Position numbers and translations under genes: made by a program. 40,577 nucleotides of DNA from Oehlia diaphana (Eukaryota; Glomeromycota; Glomeromycetes; Glomerales; Glomeraceae), in NCBI GenBank assembly GCA_003833135.1, contig QZLH01000821.1, forward strand, positions 8,596 to 49,172, written 5' to 3'. How positions within the stretch are numbered: position 1 is the first letter of the stretch; every line of letters begins with the position of its first letter. The notes under the pieces were generated by a model. The model was not told where the DNA came from. It made no database searches and saw only the letters and a list, made by a program, of their open reading frames with translations. Below, piece after piece: positions 23,636-34,866 of this stretch.

Positions 23636-24870
23636 TTATAAAGATTGATCAAACGGCAGAAACTTTTTACAATATTGACTTCCACATAAACATTTCTTTC
23701 TTTCTGCATTAATATTGATTTCTTGTATGTTATCATTATTATCATTCATGCCACCAGCGTAATCAAATGATAATTCTTCATTTATTTCGATATCTCTCTT
23801 TGCGAATAGAGCGGCTGTAGGAATTAGAGAATTTATTCTTGTGAGAAATATTTGTAAGTTTGAATCACATGAATGATTTATGAACCTTCCAACGTTGCCT
23901 ATATGAGTCGGATCAATATTCTATGAAAAATTATAGTATGTAAAGATTTTGACTAAAAATAAAATTAACGTGAGTAGTTGAAACAATTTTTACTTACCGT
24001 TCTTAGAATTCGATCTTTTCTATATAAAAAAGAAAAATCTTTATTTGAATGTAAACGCATGTACATGTATTACAAAAATAAATAAATGCGTACTTAGTAC
24101 TTACACACCATACTTACACATGTTCTTTCAAACAAAGTATATAATTATCTTCATTCTTTTCTTTCGCTGTAATCCATCTTCGTTTAGCTTCATCAGTTTT
24201 AATAATTTCACCAGCATATTCACAAACAAATTCACCTTTACGAATTTTACGTGTATGAGATCTTACACCCCATCCACATCCAGAATTACTCTTAAAAATT
24301 TGCAATGGTAAAGAAACTCCATGTTGTGTTAATCTATTTGGACATTTAACGGAAGAACATGAACAGTTTGAATTACATTCATATACCGAAATATTTGGCA
24401 AAATAGAAGTGGATTGAAGAAAAGCTGGATTTAATCCGCGTGATATGTAAAAGAATCCTACAAAAAAAAACGAATTATATTAATAAGACGCGTTTTAATG
24501 GATGGACCAAGAAATTAGGAAAGAAAGTCGTCTACCATGAGTGGATTTACATCCACAATCTTCAGATTCGCAATCATCTTTGCAATTACATCCATCATAA
24601 TATGAATCGGAAGTTTTGCCAGGCAATGTTACACAATTATTAACATACTAATAGGAAAATAGAGAATAATTGAATAATTAAGACGAATGAAAGAAGAAAA
24701 AATTAACGAATTATGCGTATATATGTTTATCTTTTTACTTTATAAAATATATTTCGTAATTCTTCAAATTCTTTAATTTCATCATAAATTAATGAAACAG
24801 GAAATCTTTCTAAACCATTTGATATATCTTCAATTATAAATTTTCGATTCTCCTCAATTTTTTCTGCCAT
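23636..24870 (-). CDS. SET-domain histone-lysine N-methyltransferase (SETMAR/SUV39 type)
   Basis: Five exons: 24870-24739, 24647-24536, 24457-24118, 24019-23998 (22 nt) and 23920-23636, giving 296 residues. After a short N-terminus with DISNGLERFPVSLIYDE comes a Cys-rich pre-SET zinc cluster (GCNCKDDCESEDCGC, then ECNSNCSCSSVKC to residue 120). The SET domain begins GWGVRS (143-148), has CEYAGEII, the cofactor/catalytic motif RFINHSC (214-220) and ELSFDY (251-256), and is followed by a post-SET CLCGSQYC (279-286). All zinc and catalytic motifs are present, so methylation of a histone lysine, probably H3 with S-adenosylmethionine, is expected in the nucleus. The block NYILCLKEH to NVGRFINHSC is closer to animal SETMAR than to Clr4, by eye. 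An ATG 17 codons upstream (24921) is an alternative start. Confidence 0.9.
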
Positions 24871-25014
24871 TGAAAAAAATGCAGAAAAAAAATTTGACAC
24901 GTGATATGTTAAATTTACCAATAAATTATTTACACATCACATGCTAACCATTTTTTAATTTTTCAACCTCCAAACTTTTTACTCAACACTGAATATTTAT
25001 AAAATATTTGAAAA
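24871..25014. promoter_or_regulatory. 144-bp bidirectional promoter region (SET gene / YOS1)
   Basis: The start codons of the SET-domain gene (minus) and YOS1 (plus) are only 144 bp apart, so the two genes must share this region for initiation. If the SET gene starts at 24921 the gap is 93 bp. Confidence 0.6.
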
Positions 25015-25511
25015 ATGGTGCTATCTATCGGACAAATTATTTATGTTATTTTACTGGTAATAAATGCTATAGCAATATTAAACGAAGAACGATTTCTTGC
25101 AAGAAGTAAGTTTTATATTTTAATAAGTATTGAATAAACGCGTTTTGAAAACAAGATAGTAGGTGGAAGAATATCATAAAATTCGATTTAATTTAATGAA
25201 TTCGTTAATATGAATCTGATCAATTCTTTATAATATGTTATAATAATACAAATTCTTTTATTATTAAAAGTTGGAATGAGTAGTCATCTAGAACCAGGAT
25301 ATGGAGATGTAACATCATTCAAATCAAAGATTATAAATCTTATATCAGCGGTTAGAACTTTAATGAGGAGTGAGTAATTAATTATAAATCCTTTTCCTAA
25401 TTTATATATTTTATTTATAAATAAAAGGAAATTAATATATTTTTTTAATTAATAGTTCCTTTGATTGTTTTAAATATTTTAGTTATAATTTATGAAATAT
25501 TGCTGGGATAA
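25015..25511 (+). CDS. YOS1: Yos1-like protein of ER-Golgi transport
   Basis: Three exons, 25015-25105, 25271-25369 and 25456-25511, give 81 residues, the usual size of the family. The first exon encodes MVLSIGQIIYVILLVINAIA (a membrane segment) followed by LNEERFLAR; the second has the IGMSSHLEP loop and KIINLISAVRTLMR; the third ends the second membrane segment with IPLIVLNILVIIYEILLG. This is the Yos1 pattern, including the ILNEERFL and RTLMRIPL words. Yos1 is an integral membrane partner of Yip1 and Yif1 in COPII traffic. Both introns are phase 1 with good GTAAGT/GTGAGT donors. It is too split for simple open-frame searches. Confidence 0.93.
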
Positions 25512-26325
25512 TTTGAAATTATTAGGGTATAAAACATTTATAGTTTATACAATATTCATTATTATGGAATTTCATTAACAGTAATAACAATAATTTTTCC
25601 CTGTAAAAGTAATCTTCCAACCTGAAAATCAAAATTTACCAATAATTATAATTAGTCTTTCTCATTTTTCAGATCCTGCCTGTATTTTTATGAAACTAGA
25701 ATTTATATGTTGAAATATACCAAAGTGCTATATTTCCACTTTTACTGGCGTTTTATTTTATCAAAAATATGTAATTTCAAATTTACCGGGATTTTCCGGA
25801 ATTTACAAATAACATATGATTGGCTAATTGGTTAAACCGTTCCCAAATGTAAAGCATGAAAAACGAGTTTTTTTTACATAAAATACGCAAAAATTTATTA
25901 GGGCCGAGCCAAAAATTTTTTGGATTCTCGTAACTCGGCCAGGTCAAGTTATTCAAAACGGGAAATTTTTTACATAATTTTACCACGTGATTAACAAAAT
26001 ACTTGAATAATAATAATAGAAAAAAAATTGGGGAAATAAAAAGGGACAGCCAATTTAGTTAGGCTTGGTTAAATGGGTTTAAAAAGGGTTTCAAATGTTC
26101 TAAATGGGGGAACCAAATAAAAGGGGTGATGTGTTAAAACAAAGGGATGGAGAGAAAATAACAGGAAGCTGGAAGCATAATTGAGTCAATTGGTTCTATC
26201 ATGCGAAAGCCATGATAGATTTTGACCCGAATTTTTGCAGAGTTACACTTCCATAACGGGTGGTGAGAAGGGAAGCGGAGCGAGATAGGGGATGGTGCAC
26301 CATTCATGTCAAAAACAAGGTGAAA
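25512..26325. other. Spacer between YOS1 and importin beta 3' ends
   Basis: The two flanking genes converge on this 0.8-kb tract, which is less AT-rich than other spacers. A perfect 9-bp hairpin lies at 26195-26219. A 67-codon minus-strand frame at 25783-25986 has no recognisable domain. The 3' untranslated regions of both genes lie here. Confidence 0.5.
26195..26219. other. Perfect 9-bp hairpin
   Basis: TCTATCATG, a 7-nt loop CGAAAGC, then CATGATAGA. It lies about 110 bp past the importin beta stop codon, probably in the 3' untranslated region. Confidence 0.6.
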
Positions 26326-29300
26326 TTATTGACTTGCTCGTTTAACCATCTGGTTTGCGTAGTTAAGGGAATTAATTGTCAAACCTTTAATTAGTTAACC
26401 ACAAACATAACATGTGATATATACCTCCTTAGCCCATCGAGTAACTTCTCTTGTGCCGTTAGGTAAGTTTCGATTTGTGCGACCTTCCTTCAATGCCGCA
26501 GCAACAAAATCGACGGCGAACCATTGTTTGATTTGACCGGCTTGAAAAGCTTCAGCCAAATCACTAATTCGAAAACAATAATGAGTTAATAAACATGATT
26601 ACCATTTACCATAATAAACTATGATCATTGCTGTTGAAATACAAACCCAATTAAGCCAATCATGCTACGAACAATAATCTCTGATCTGTCAGGATCATTC
26701 CAAGTCATACCCAAGAAATTAAAGATTTGTTCAATATAACGTAATAACAATTCAGCTGTAATGATTTTAAATAGGAATTAGGAAATAAATATATATTTAA
26801 TTTATTTTATTTGACACAAATTGTTATAATGATAACTAACCTTTCTCACCAGACTTTAAACCTTGTACAATACCAACATATGCTTCTAGTATGCCTTCAC
26901 GCAATGCCATTACATAATCTATCATATCATAATTAGCCTTCAAAAGAAAGAAAAAAAAAAGAAAATAAATTTAGTAATGTTTTAATAAACAAATCTAATT
27001 AAAATTCTGCTTACATCTTTGGCTGTACGCATTGTACTAGCTTGAGCAAGGACCATCATAACTACTTCCAAATACACTTCAAATTTTCCACCAATAGCGA
27101 GAGCAATATCACCGAAGCAAGATAATACTGCAGGTTTGGTATTCCTGTTTAATATAGGACTCTAAAGAATAAAAAGTTAGATCAGTATTGTATTTTTTTT
27201 TCTTTGAAGGAAGCCAATGGAAAAAAATAATACTTGAAGCATTTGCAATAACATGTTCATAAATGTATCACAATATGGTAATGATGCTTCTTGAAGAGCG
27301 CGACAGATATCACCGATAAGCCCAACGGCGATTGAACAAAGAGCATATTCCTCGTGATTCGTAAGTGCAGCATAAAGGAATGGCGCAAAAGCATCAAGAT
27401 ATCTAACGAAATCAGCTTCCACAGCTATTAAGTTACAATAAATTGTTAATATGCTAAAATCTAGAAAATATAGAATTATACAAAGACGTACCAGTAGTGA
27501 TGGCACCTACAGCCAAGAATCCGTCTTCCAATGTTGTAGAATGCTTCGTAGCAGATGTAAATAAGGATAGTAATGTGGTCATAATTCTGTCGGCAAATGG
27601 AATCACTTCCTTCTTCAATTTACGGATTATACTCTGAAATTAGAAACATAATTTAGATTTTTTTTTTAAAAAAAAACAAAAATAACAAATAATTTCTTAG
27701 TATACAGACTGTTAAAACACTGCAAAGATTTGATTGGAGTTCTGAATGAGCAAGACGTTCATCACTGCCTACAATTTGATTCTAAAAGATTTATGGATAA
27801 AATAACGAGAAAGTTTTAATACATATAATATAGCATTAAAGAAAGCAAATGTATTTTTTACAATATTCATACCGTAGTTTGAATAGTAACATCTAATCTA
27901 TCAAGTATAGTAACCGTCAACTTTTGAATAGTTGGGAAACAGTCCTGAGAAATAAGTGAAAAGTTAAATAATGGTTCAAAAACAAAGTACAAACAAAAAA
28001 ACGAAGAACTCGCAAAAATATTTACCAAAGCAGCCCCTTGTACAAGAGTGGAGATGCATTCATAAGCAGATGTTCGCGAGTTAGATTCGTTAGTTGACCT
28101 TTATTAAATGATGCGCACGGTAAGATTTAAATGATAGGATCATAAGGAAATACATAATATATAAATTAAAATAATTTACCTCTCGGTAGTTTCCATAAGA
28201 GCCGAAATAATTCCTTCAAAATAAGGAGATAAGGCATAAGTGGGTGATGGGGTTTCTCTATTACCAAACTGATCTGATAAACTCATCAAAGCCTTAAGAA
28301 TTTAAATATAAAAGTAATAAGTAGTCTGGTAGAACAATATTTACATTTGAATCTAGTTTCTTTTTTACGTACCCAGCAACAATTTGAGACAATTCTTGGT
28401 GAATCTCTTAATCCTAAGACAAGCGCGGAAACAAGACTTTGAAGGTGATCATCTGGCTTAATACACTCAATTAACAAATCTGATACACGTCCAAGTGTCC
28501 AAGCTGTCGTGTCTTTAACTTGAGCTGAGTTATCTTTCATCATATCAATTAAGACCGGTAAAGCTTGATTTACTAAGTTAGCTAACAATCTGTGATCAGG
28601 GCCTTCTAAAATAGATCCAAAGGCCATAATTGCTGCTTCACGGTAACGCCAATCAGCATTTCGAATGTGGCTTTCTACAAACGGAATCACAGGCGCAACG
28701 ATGGCATCCTCAACACATTGAGCCAAAAGTGATAAACAAGTCCCAGCAGCCATGGAAACATTCCAATCATCTTCATCCGCATCTTCTTCCTGTTACAAAC
28801 GTATAACACATAAATATAATAATTACGTAATGATTAACATATAAGAGAGACATACTTGTTTAGTGAGAAGCCAAAGCAAAACAGGTAATATTTCGGGAAG
28901 AGCGGCTTTTGCAAAGTTATGACTTAAGCGATCTGGTGTTTCACCTACTTCAGAAGCCTATTTCAAAAAAAGAAAAAAAGAAAGAAAGATTAGAAAATTT
29001 CATAATTTCTCTAATGAATCGTGTATAAATACTTCAGTAATATATTCGAACCTCTAAAGCCTCATTGGCCAATTCGATCTCCTCATCACACACAGTTGAC
29101 CAAAATTCGACAGCTTGCAAAGCAACTCTTTCATCTTCATTTTTCATTCCAAGGACAGTCAACTTAAATTTGTAAAAATTATGTGATATAGATATAACAG
29201 TATATACGGATTATTCTAAAAAAAAAAAATAAAAAATAAAAATAAAAATAAAAAAAAATAAAATAATACCAACACCAAACAAAGCTTTTTCCATATAAAA

Positions 29301-30761
29301 TCTCATCTTATCATAATAAATCTGCATTATTCTAACCAAACATTCAAAAGCGGCTACTTGTACATTTACATCGGAACTTTGTGTAGCTTCACACACAATT
29401 TGCATGATATAATTACGCTCACCCTAATTTGAAAAAAATTAATCTAAGAAATCATATTTTAAGATGAAAAGAACAATGAAAAATCCATTACCTCACGTTC
29501 AAAGTTATCACGTATAAACTCAAGTGAGTTATAAAGAGCATCAACAGCAGCTTTGCGAACTTCTTGACTTTTGGGCATAATAAGATTAGTAACTAAAGAT
29601 TTATTTAAGTAATCAAATAGATAAATATATTATCATTCTTACTTGGGCTCTTCTTTTTTCGCACCAGATACTACTGCAGTAAGAATTGCTCCAGATTGAG
29701 GAGCTAAAATAATAGGATCCTACGGTATAAATATAATTATTACATTAGTTTTTGAGAGTGCAAAGCAAGCAAAAAAATACGCCAAATAAACTAACAATTG
29801 ATTCACAAATATAACCAATAGCGGTCAAAGTTGCTATCTTAAGATGACTGTTGTCAGTTGACGTGACATTTTCTAACAAATGTTTCATTAAATCAGGCCA
29901 TTGATTATTATCTGCTGGAAGTTCAATAGCTCCAATTGCGGAAACAACCTATAATATATAAATATCCTGTTTATTATACATTATGGTATCAAATTATTTC
30001 ATTACGACGTACCTGCGCAGCTGTAGTTGCAGCTCTCGTATCTGGAGATGCCAACGTACTCAAAACCTATTAAAATAAACAATTAGACTCATTCTATGTA
30101 GCTAGTTACATAATCTACTCTGAAGTTTAAGATACCGTTTGTTTAATTTGTTGTCTTGTAGCTTCATCAACTAATAACCATCTTTGCACCATTTCATTTC
30201 TTCTGGACGCCTCCTACAATATAACCGAAAATAAAATTAACATAACTTTTATATAACATTTTCACTATAATATAAAATAGAATGACAGTCAAAGTATTAA
30301 ATTGAACCCCACAGATGAAGTCAGAGTATTTTTCAAAGCTATACCAGCCGCACTCCGAATAAATTGTTGAGACTGCTCATTGGCAAGCTCTTGACAGAGC
30401 ATCGCAGCATACATCGGCTTTAATTATTAAAAAGATGATAATTAAATATGATCAGATTTCTTCAAGACGCGTTATAAAATTATTTTATGACAAATCAACA
30501 TATAAAAAACAGTTTATAATCACATAGTTGTTCGTCTCTGCCTGTTCAAGTTGTCTTTGAGCATCTTCACGAGTCTTTTGATCTGTATACACAAAGTTGA
30601 TAATAAATATAAATGAACAAAATTCAAGCCCTCCGAGATGCTAAGGCGCAGTAATTTGCATATTTAAAAACACTGATTTTCTACCAAACACAATTTCTGT
30701 AAAATAACGAAAGCTTACCGTCTGAAAGTGTGTTTGCCAAAAGTTCTCCAATACCGAGCAT
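26326..30761 (-). CDS. KAP95: Importin subunit beta-1 (karyopherin Kap95)
   Basis: Twenty-three exons keep phase and give 867 residues, against 861 in yeast Kap95: 30761-30719, 30582-30524, 30417-30313, 30213-30136, 30066-30013, 29948-29796, 29719-29643, 29567-29492, 29423-29274, 29162-29052, 28957-28856, 28789-28373, 28292-28180, 28098-28026, 27944-27873, 27781-27710, 27633-27492, 27424-27234, 27161-27015, 26937-26841, 26755-26647, 26563-26425 and 26349-26326. The whole chain is HEAT repeats. Family words include [66 protein letters not shown], the acidic loop [11 protein letters not shown] (which contacts importin alpha and Ran) and [18 protein letters not shown]. It carries importin alpha-cargo through nuclear pores and releases it on Ran-GTP. 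The last exon codes only MVKRASQ and the stop. Borders of exons 8 and 9 were fixed by homology. Confidence 0.95.
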
Positions 30762-31346
30762 CGTAAAGAATGCGACTTTATATAATTCTTTATATTTAAA
30801 CCCAAATGAAAATAAATTATTTAAAGCTATAAACGTGCAACTTTTAAATTTAATCTTGTAAAAAATGAACGTAAAATATAAAAAGTATATTTATATACTT
30901 TATATTCCACAAGATCCAAATAAATGATCGCGAAAAAAGTAAGGGAGATATAAGTAGTTGATTTTGAAGAGGCTTGAGCAAGAAAAACGTTTGCTTTTAT
31001 GATTTTTTTTAGTGATTTCAATTTTCGCGTTAAACAAAATAGGTCTATTTTAGTCTTGTAATACAATATGCAAACGCCAGCCAGCTTTAACTCTGGTCCG
31101 TCAAGCTAAGTCGGCCAACTTGTGAGTAAGATCTTTACTAAATAGGCCCGTCTAGATTGAACTAGCGATCTATCCATTTTTAATAATCAGATTAGGTATA
31201 AATAAAAAGAAAAAAAATCTTTGATCTTCTGTGACTCTCTTTATCTGAACAAAGGTAAAGCATCCATTGAAAATAAAGGCTCTTTGTTATAATGTATATT
31301 TTATTTAATAATTATTGTCTAATTAAAAATAGATATTTAATCAAAA
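30762..31346. promoter_or_regulatory. Divergent spacer between importin beta and eL41
   Basis: 585 bp between divergent starts. It must hold both promoters and the eL41 leader. A 79-codon minus-strand frame (30827-31066) lies in it with no recognisable features. Confidence 0.4.
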
Positions 31347-31511
31347 ATGAGAGCAAAGTGGAAGAAAAAAAGAACTAGACGTCTTAAACGTAAAAGAAGA
31401 AAAATGCGCGCTCGCTCTAAGGTAAATACACTATTTAGTTTGATATAATTTATTGTCATTTGATCTTATAAAAACATTTTTTTTTAAAAAAAAAACTGCT
31501 TAAAATAGTAA
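31347..31511 (+). CDS. RPL41: Large-subunit ribosomal protein eL41
   Basis: The first 25 codons (31347-31421) spell the ultra-basic eL41 peptide, starting MRAKWKKKRTRRLKRKRR and ending MRARSK, the full length of this smallest ribosomal protein. No stop follows directly; instead a GTAAAT donor starts at 31422 and an AATAG acceptor ends at 31508, with TAA as the very next triplet (31509-31511). The natural reading is an 87-bp intron just before the stop codon. Without splicing the frame would read on for eight extra codons to TAA. eL41 sits at the subunit interface of the cytosolic ribosome. Confidence 0.93.
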
Positions 31512-31727
31512 ACTATTTCATTGCGATCGTAACGTTAAAGAAACGAACTTGCTTAATTATCGATCGCTATCTAGCCCTTTAATTTGGGAAAAAATTTTTT
31601 TCTCGTAAAATTTTAAAATTCAATTTTAATATGAGTTTTCTGAAATATAAACAAAGTTTTTAGCTCTTATTTTTAGATAAGTTTTATTCAGAATAAAAAT
31701 TTTTCGCTACAATTTACAAAATGAAAT

Positions 31728-32582
31728 TTAATTTTTATTTTTATGTGGTATCTGTGTTAGTGTATTCAGATTTTGAAACAAAGTTTCATAAACTAATTTT
31801 TTTTCTGAAAGTTTATAAGAAGGATTTTGACCTATAACTTTTTGTAAAGAATTTGCTATATCATTATCGAAATTAAATTTTTCTTGAATAGACTTTGGAA
31901 TCGAAAGATAACGATCGTAATCTCCACCTTCCAATTCCAACTGTAACGCTTTTTGTTCTTCCTCTTTATTCTCTAAAGTAATTTGATCTAATTCATTTGC
32001 ATTTGAATTGATGAATTCTGACCAATTAATATCTTGTGCCACAAAATCAGTTTGTTGTAATTGTTGTCTCTTCCGATTAATTTTACTATTTTTTCGTGAT
32101 TTAATCTGACTAATTACACCACGTTCTTTTTCAGACTTATCTCTTCGATCAATATTTGAGCCAGTTTGTTCTATTTCTTTTTTGTGAATCCTTAAATTCA
32201 GTTGATTATTACGCTGCCTTTGTTGTTGATTATTCCTTTCACGCTTTAATTGTGTTGATGATAATTGACGTTCTTCATACAATTGTTTAAGTGGATCTTT
32301 TATCGGTTCAACTAAAGATTGAAACATTATTTTGTTTTCCTCAATCACGTCATCAAACTGACCAGGACGAACGTTTACCTTTGTTTTTGACTCTGGTTTA
32401 ACATTTATTTCTTGACTACTTAATGAAAAAGATTTTCCGCCAAGAATAACCTTATCCATTGAGCCACGACCAAGTCCAGGACACGAACTAGAAAATAAAG
32501 CATTTTGAGTAAAAGATGAAGGAATGTTTGATATTAAATGAACCCCACGTTTACGCGTCGAACGACTTAACGGGCGAAACAT
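31728..32582 (-). CDS. Hypothetical protein, possibly mitochondrial
   Basis: A single 284-codon frame without introns. I do not recognise the family. The N-terminus MFRPLSRSTRKRGVHLIS is basic, Ser/Arg rich and free of acidic residues, like a mitochondrial targeting peptide. The middle (about 110-180) is rich in Gln, Asn, Arg and Lys, probably disordered or coiled. The C-terminal 90 residues include WSEFINSN, an acidic helix and a more ordered-looking block SIPKSIQEKFNFDNDIANSL. This layout (presequence, charged linker, short C-terminal domain) is common in fungal mitochondrial ribosome or RNA factors, but that is only a guess. It is head to head with the STIMATE-like gene, 199 bp between start codons. 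Confidence 0.75.
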   Translation of the reverse strand: MFRPLSRSTRKRGVHLISNIPSSFTQNALFSSSCPGLGRGSMDKVILGGKSFSLSSQEINVKPESKTKVNVRPGQFDDVIEENKIMFQSLVEPIKDPLKQLYEERQLSSTQLKRERNNQQQRQRNNQLNLRIHKKEIEQTGSNIDRRDKSEKERGVISQIKSRKNSKINRKRQQLQQTDFVAQDINWSEFINSNANELDQITLENKEEEQKALQLELEGGDYDRYLSIPKSIQEKFNFDNDIANSLQKVIGQNPSYKLSEKKLVYETLFQNLNTLTQIPHKNKN

Positions 32583-32781
32583 CTTTAAAAAAAACGAACT
32601 ACTGGGTCATCTGTCAATTTTTATAAGCGATTAAAAATCATATGAACTAAAATATTTTGTATAACATTGTTGCATTATACTTTTGGACAAATCGGTAACA
32701 CAAAATTACCAAAAAACAACGAAAATAAATGATCGAAAGTTTATTAAATTATTTTTTTATTTTTTTAAAAAAAAATTCGCA
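32583..32781. promoter_or_regulatory. 199-bp bidirectional promoter region
   Basis: It separates the start codons of the putative mitochondrial protein (minus) and the STIMATE-like gene (plus). No specific motif is claimed. Confidence 0.5.
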
Positions 32782-33910
32782 ATGGAAAAAAAAATTGAAC
32801 AAGCACCACACGAACAAAATTGTGTTTTAGTTGATAACTTTGCGATCTTTGTACAAGTCTTACTGGGAACAATTGCATTCTCAACGCTTATTTATAAAAG
32901 ACACAGAGAGCGACCACAAAGACCAATACGAATATGGTATGGCAACATCGTTAATTCTAAATTGCAAAATTGCATATAATAATTTTTCATTTGTTATATA
33001 AACAGGTTTTATGATGTAAGCAAGCAATTACTGGGAGCAGGAATAGTGCATGGACTGAATATAATTGTCTCTTATATAGCAGGGTCAATCGATGGAGGAG
33101 GCGATACTAATCCTTGTGTGTGGTAAGTATTAAAAATTTTTTCCTTATTTTCAGTTTAATATAACTAACTTGCCCCCTTATTTTCAGGTACTTCCTTAAT
33201 ATATTTATCGATTGTACTCTAGGAGTGTTTATACTATATGTGCTTCTAAAGATAGTTGATTTCATAGTGGTCATTACTGGCACAGAAGGTAAATTTCAAT
33301 TACAAACTTTCATATCTAATTGTATCCAATGGATATATAAATTTTCTTTTACAGTAATGTTATTAATTGTCTTATATTATATTAACTAGGCATGAAGAGC
33401 GGAGACTATGGTCATCCACCGAATGTGAATTGGTGGATAAGACAAACAGTAGCATTTATATGTTGCTTATTTGTTATGAAAATAGTAGTTGTGCTCATTT
33501 TCCGACTATGCCCATTTTTATTCGACACAGGAGAATTTTTACTTGGATGGACATTATATAATGCAAAACTACAAGTTGTGTTTGTAATGCTAATAATTCC
33601 ATTAGTTATGAACATTGTACAATTTTGGCTCGTTGATCAAGTTATAAAGAAAAAATTGGAAGGTGTTAAGTTAGTAGATGATGATTTTGGTGTTGAAGAT
33701 GTATTCCTTCCGGAAGCATTAAGTGATGATGATGATGATGATGATGTTGAAATGGGTGGTAGTAGTATTAGCGTTTCTTCTAATACTGCTATACTTGCAA
33801 GAGAAGCCTTTATAACTGATAAAAGCAAAAATGATAACACTTCTGATATTTATATTGAATTACGGAAAACACCTTCTCAAGTAATGAAAGAAGATTATTT
33901 TGAAAAATAA
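32782..33910 (+). CDS. STIMATE (TMEM110) family membrane protein
   Basis: Four exons, 32782-32936, 33006-33122, 33188-33288 and 33390-33910, give 297 residues, about the size of human STIMATE. The N-terminal part has NCVLVDNFAIFVQVLLG (first membrane segment), then KRHRERPQRPIRIWFYDVSK, which spans the first splice and is the family signature, then a GAGIVHGLNIIVSY segment, NPCVWYFLNIFIDCTLGVFI, a GMKSGDYGHPPNVNWWIRQT loop and two further membrane segments. The C-terminal tail carries an eight-residue Asp/Glu run (SDDDDDDDVE). In animals STIMATE is an ER protein that promotes STIM1 activation and store-operated calcium entry; fungal relatives are usually called vacuolar membrane proteins. Fungi lack STIM1, so the fungal role is open. 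Confidence 0.9.
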
Positions 33911-34866
33911 TTTCATTGATCAAAAAAAGACATTTTTATAGCATATTTTTTACATCATAATTTTTATCATAAATTTTTTTTTTTGATTATATATTACTAT
34001 AAATTTTCATGTACAATAATTTTTTTTCTTTTTTTTTGATAAATCATAATTAGAAATTTGACTATTTTTTAATTTAATATTAACAAAACTTAATAAAACA
34101 ATTGCTACTATCAAAATAGTTATTTTATTGATGTTTTTAACTGATATATATTTCATCAATTCATATAAAAAATCTCTTCTAATATTAGAGTACAATTAAT
34201 TTATTGAATTACATTTATATATCTTTTATATTTATTAAATTTATATAGTATAAACCAATCATTTTACTTTATTATAGCTATTTTAAATCCAGTTAAAATT
34301 ATAATTTTTGGTTAAATTAGAAATAATTGTTACCATACTAAATTTTTAATTTAAACAATATTTTAATAATTTAAAATTTTTAAATATTAAATATATATAA
34401 ATTTTTCAATATTTTCAATATAATAAATTCTCTAAATTTATAAAAAAAATTTTCTTAATATATAACAGTTACTAGAAATATTACAAAAAAAGGCAAATTC
34501 TTTGAATATTTTTTTTTTTTTTGCAAGGTAGTGCAATTCATAAGTTTATTAGTTATATAAAAGTACAGGAATGTCTGCTAAGTGTATAACTAATCTATTA
34601 AAATTTTGAACCAGTTCCCCATCCTATAGATTGCCCTACCATCATCAATATAAAATTCATCTATATCCTCCCATAATATCTATCAGATTATATAAGATCA
34701 TTATTATTATATAGTTTCAGTGTGTGCTTTCACTACCCTCTAAACAAAAAGAAAAATTGTATTTGTATTTGTACATCTTGATATTATTAAATACCTTCCA
34801 AATCATCCTATTTTCTTCTCTAATATATTGGTCTATATATTGTCTAGTTTTTTCCAGAGCAATTGA
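33911..34866. other. AT-rich gene-free stretch
   Basis: Downstream of the STIMATE-like gene. Only A/T runs and chance short frames are seen. Confidence 0.5.

Noticed and set aside
25783..25986. Minus-strand frame of 67 codons between YOS1 and importin beta
   Set aside because: No recognisable domain and no supporting splice signals; probably chance or an old repeat.
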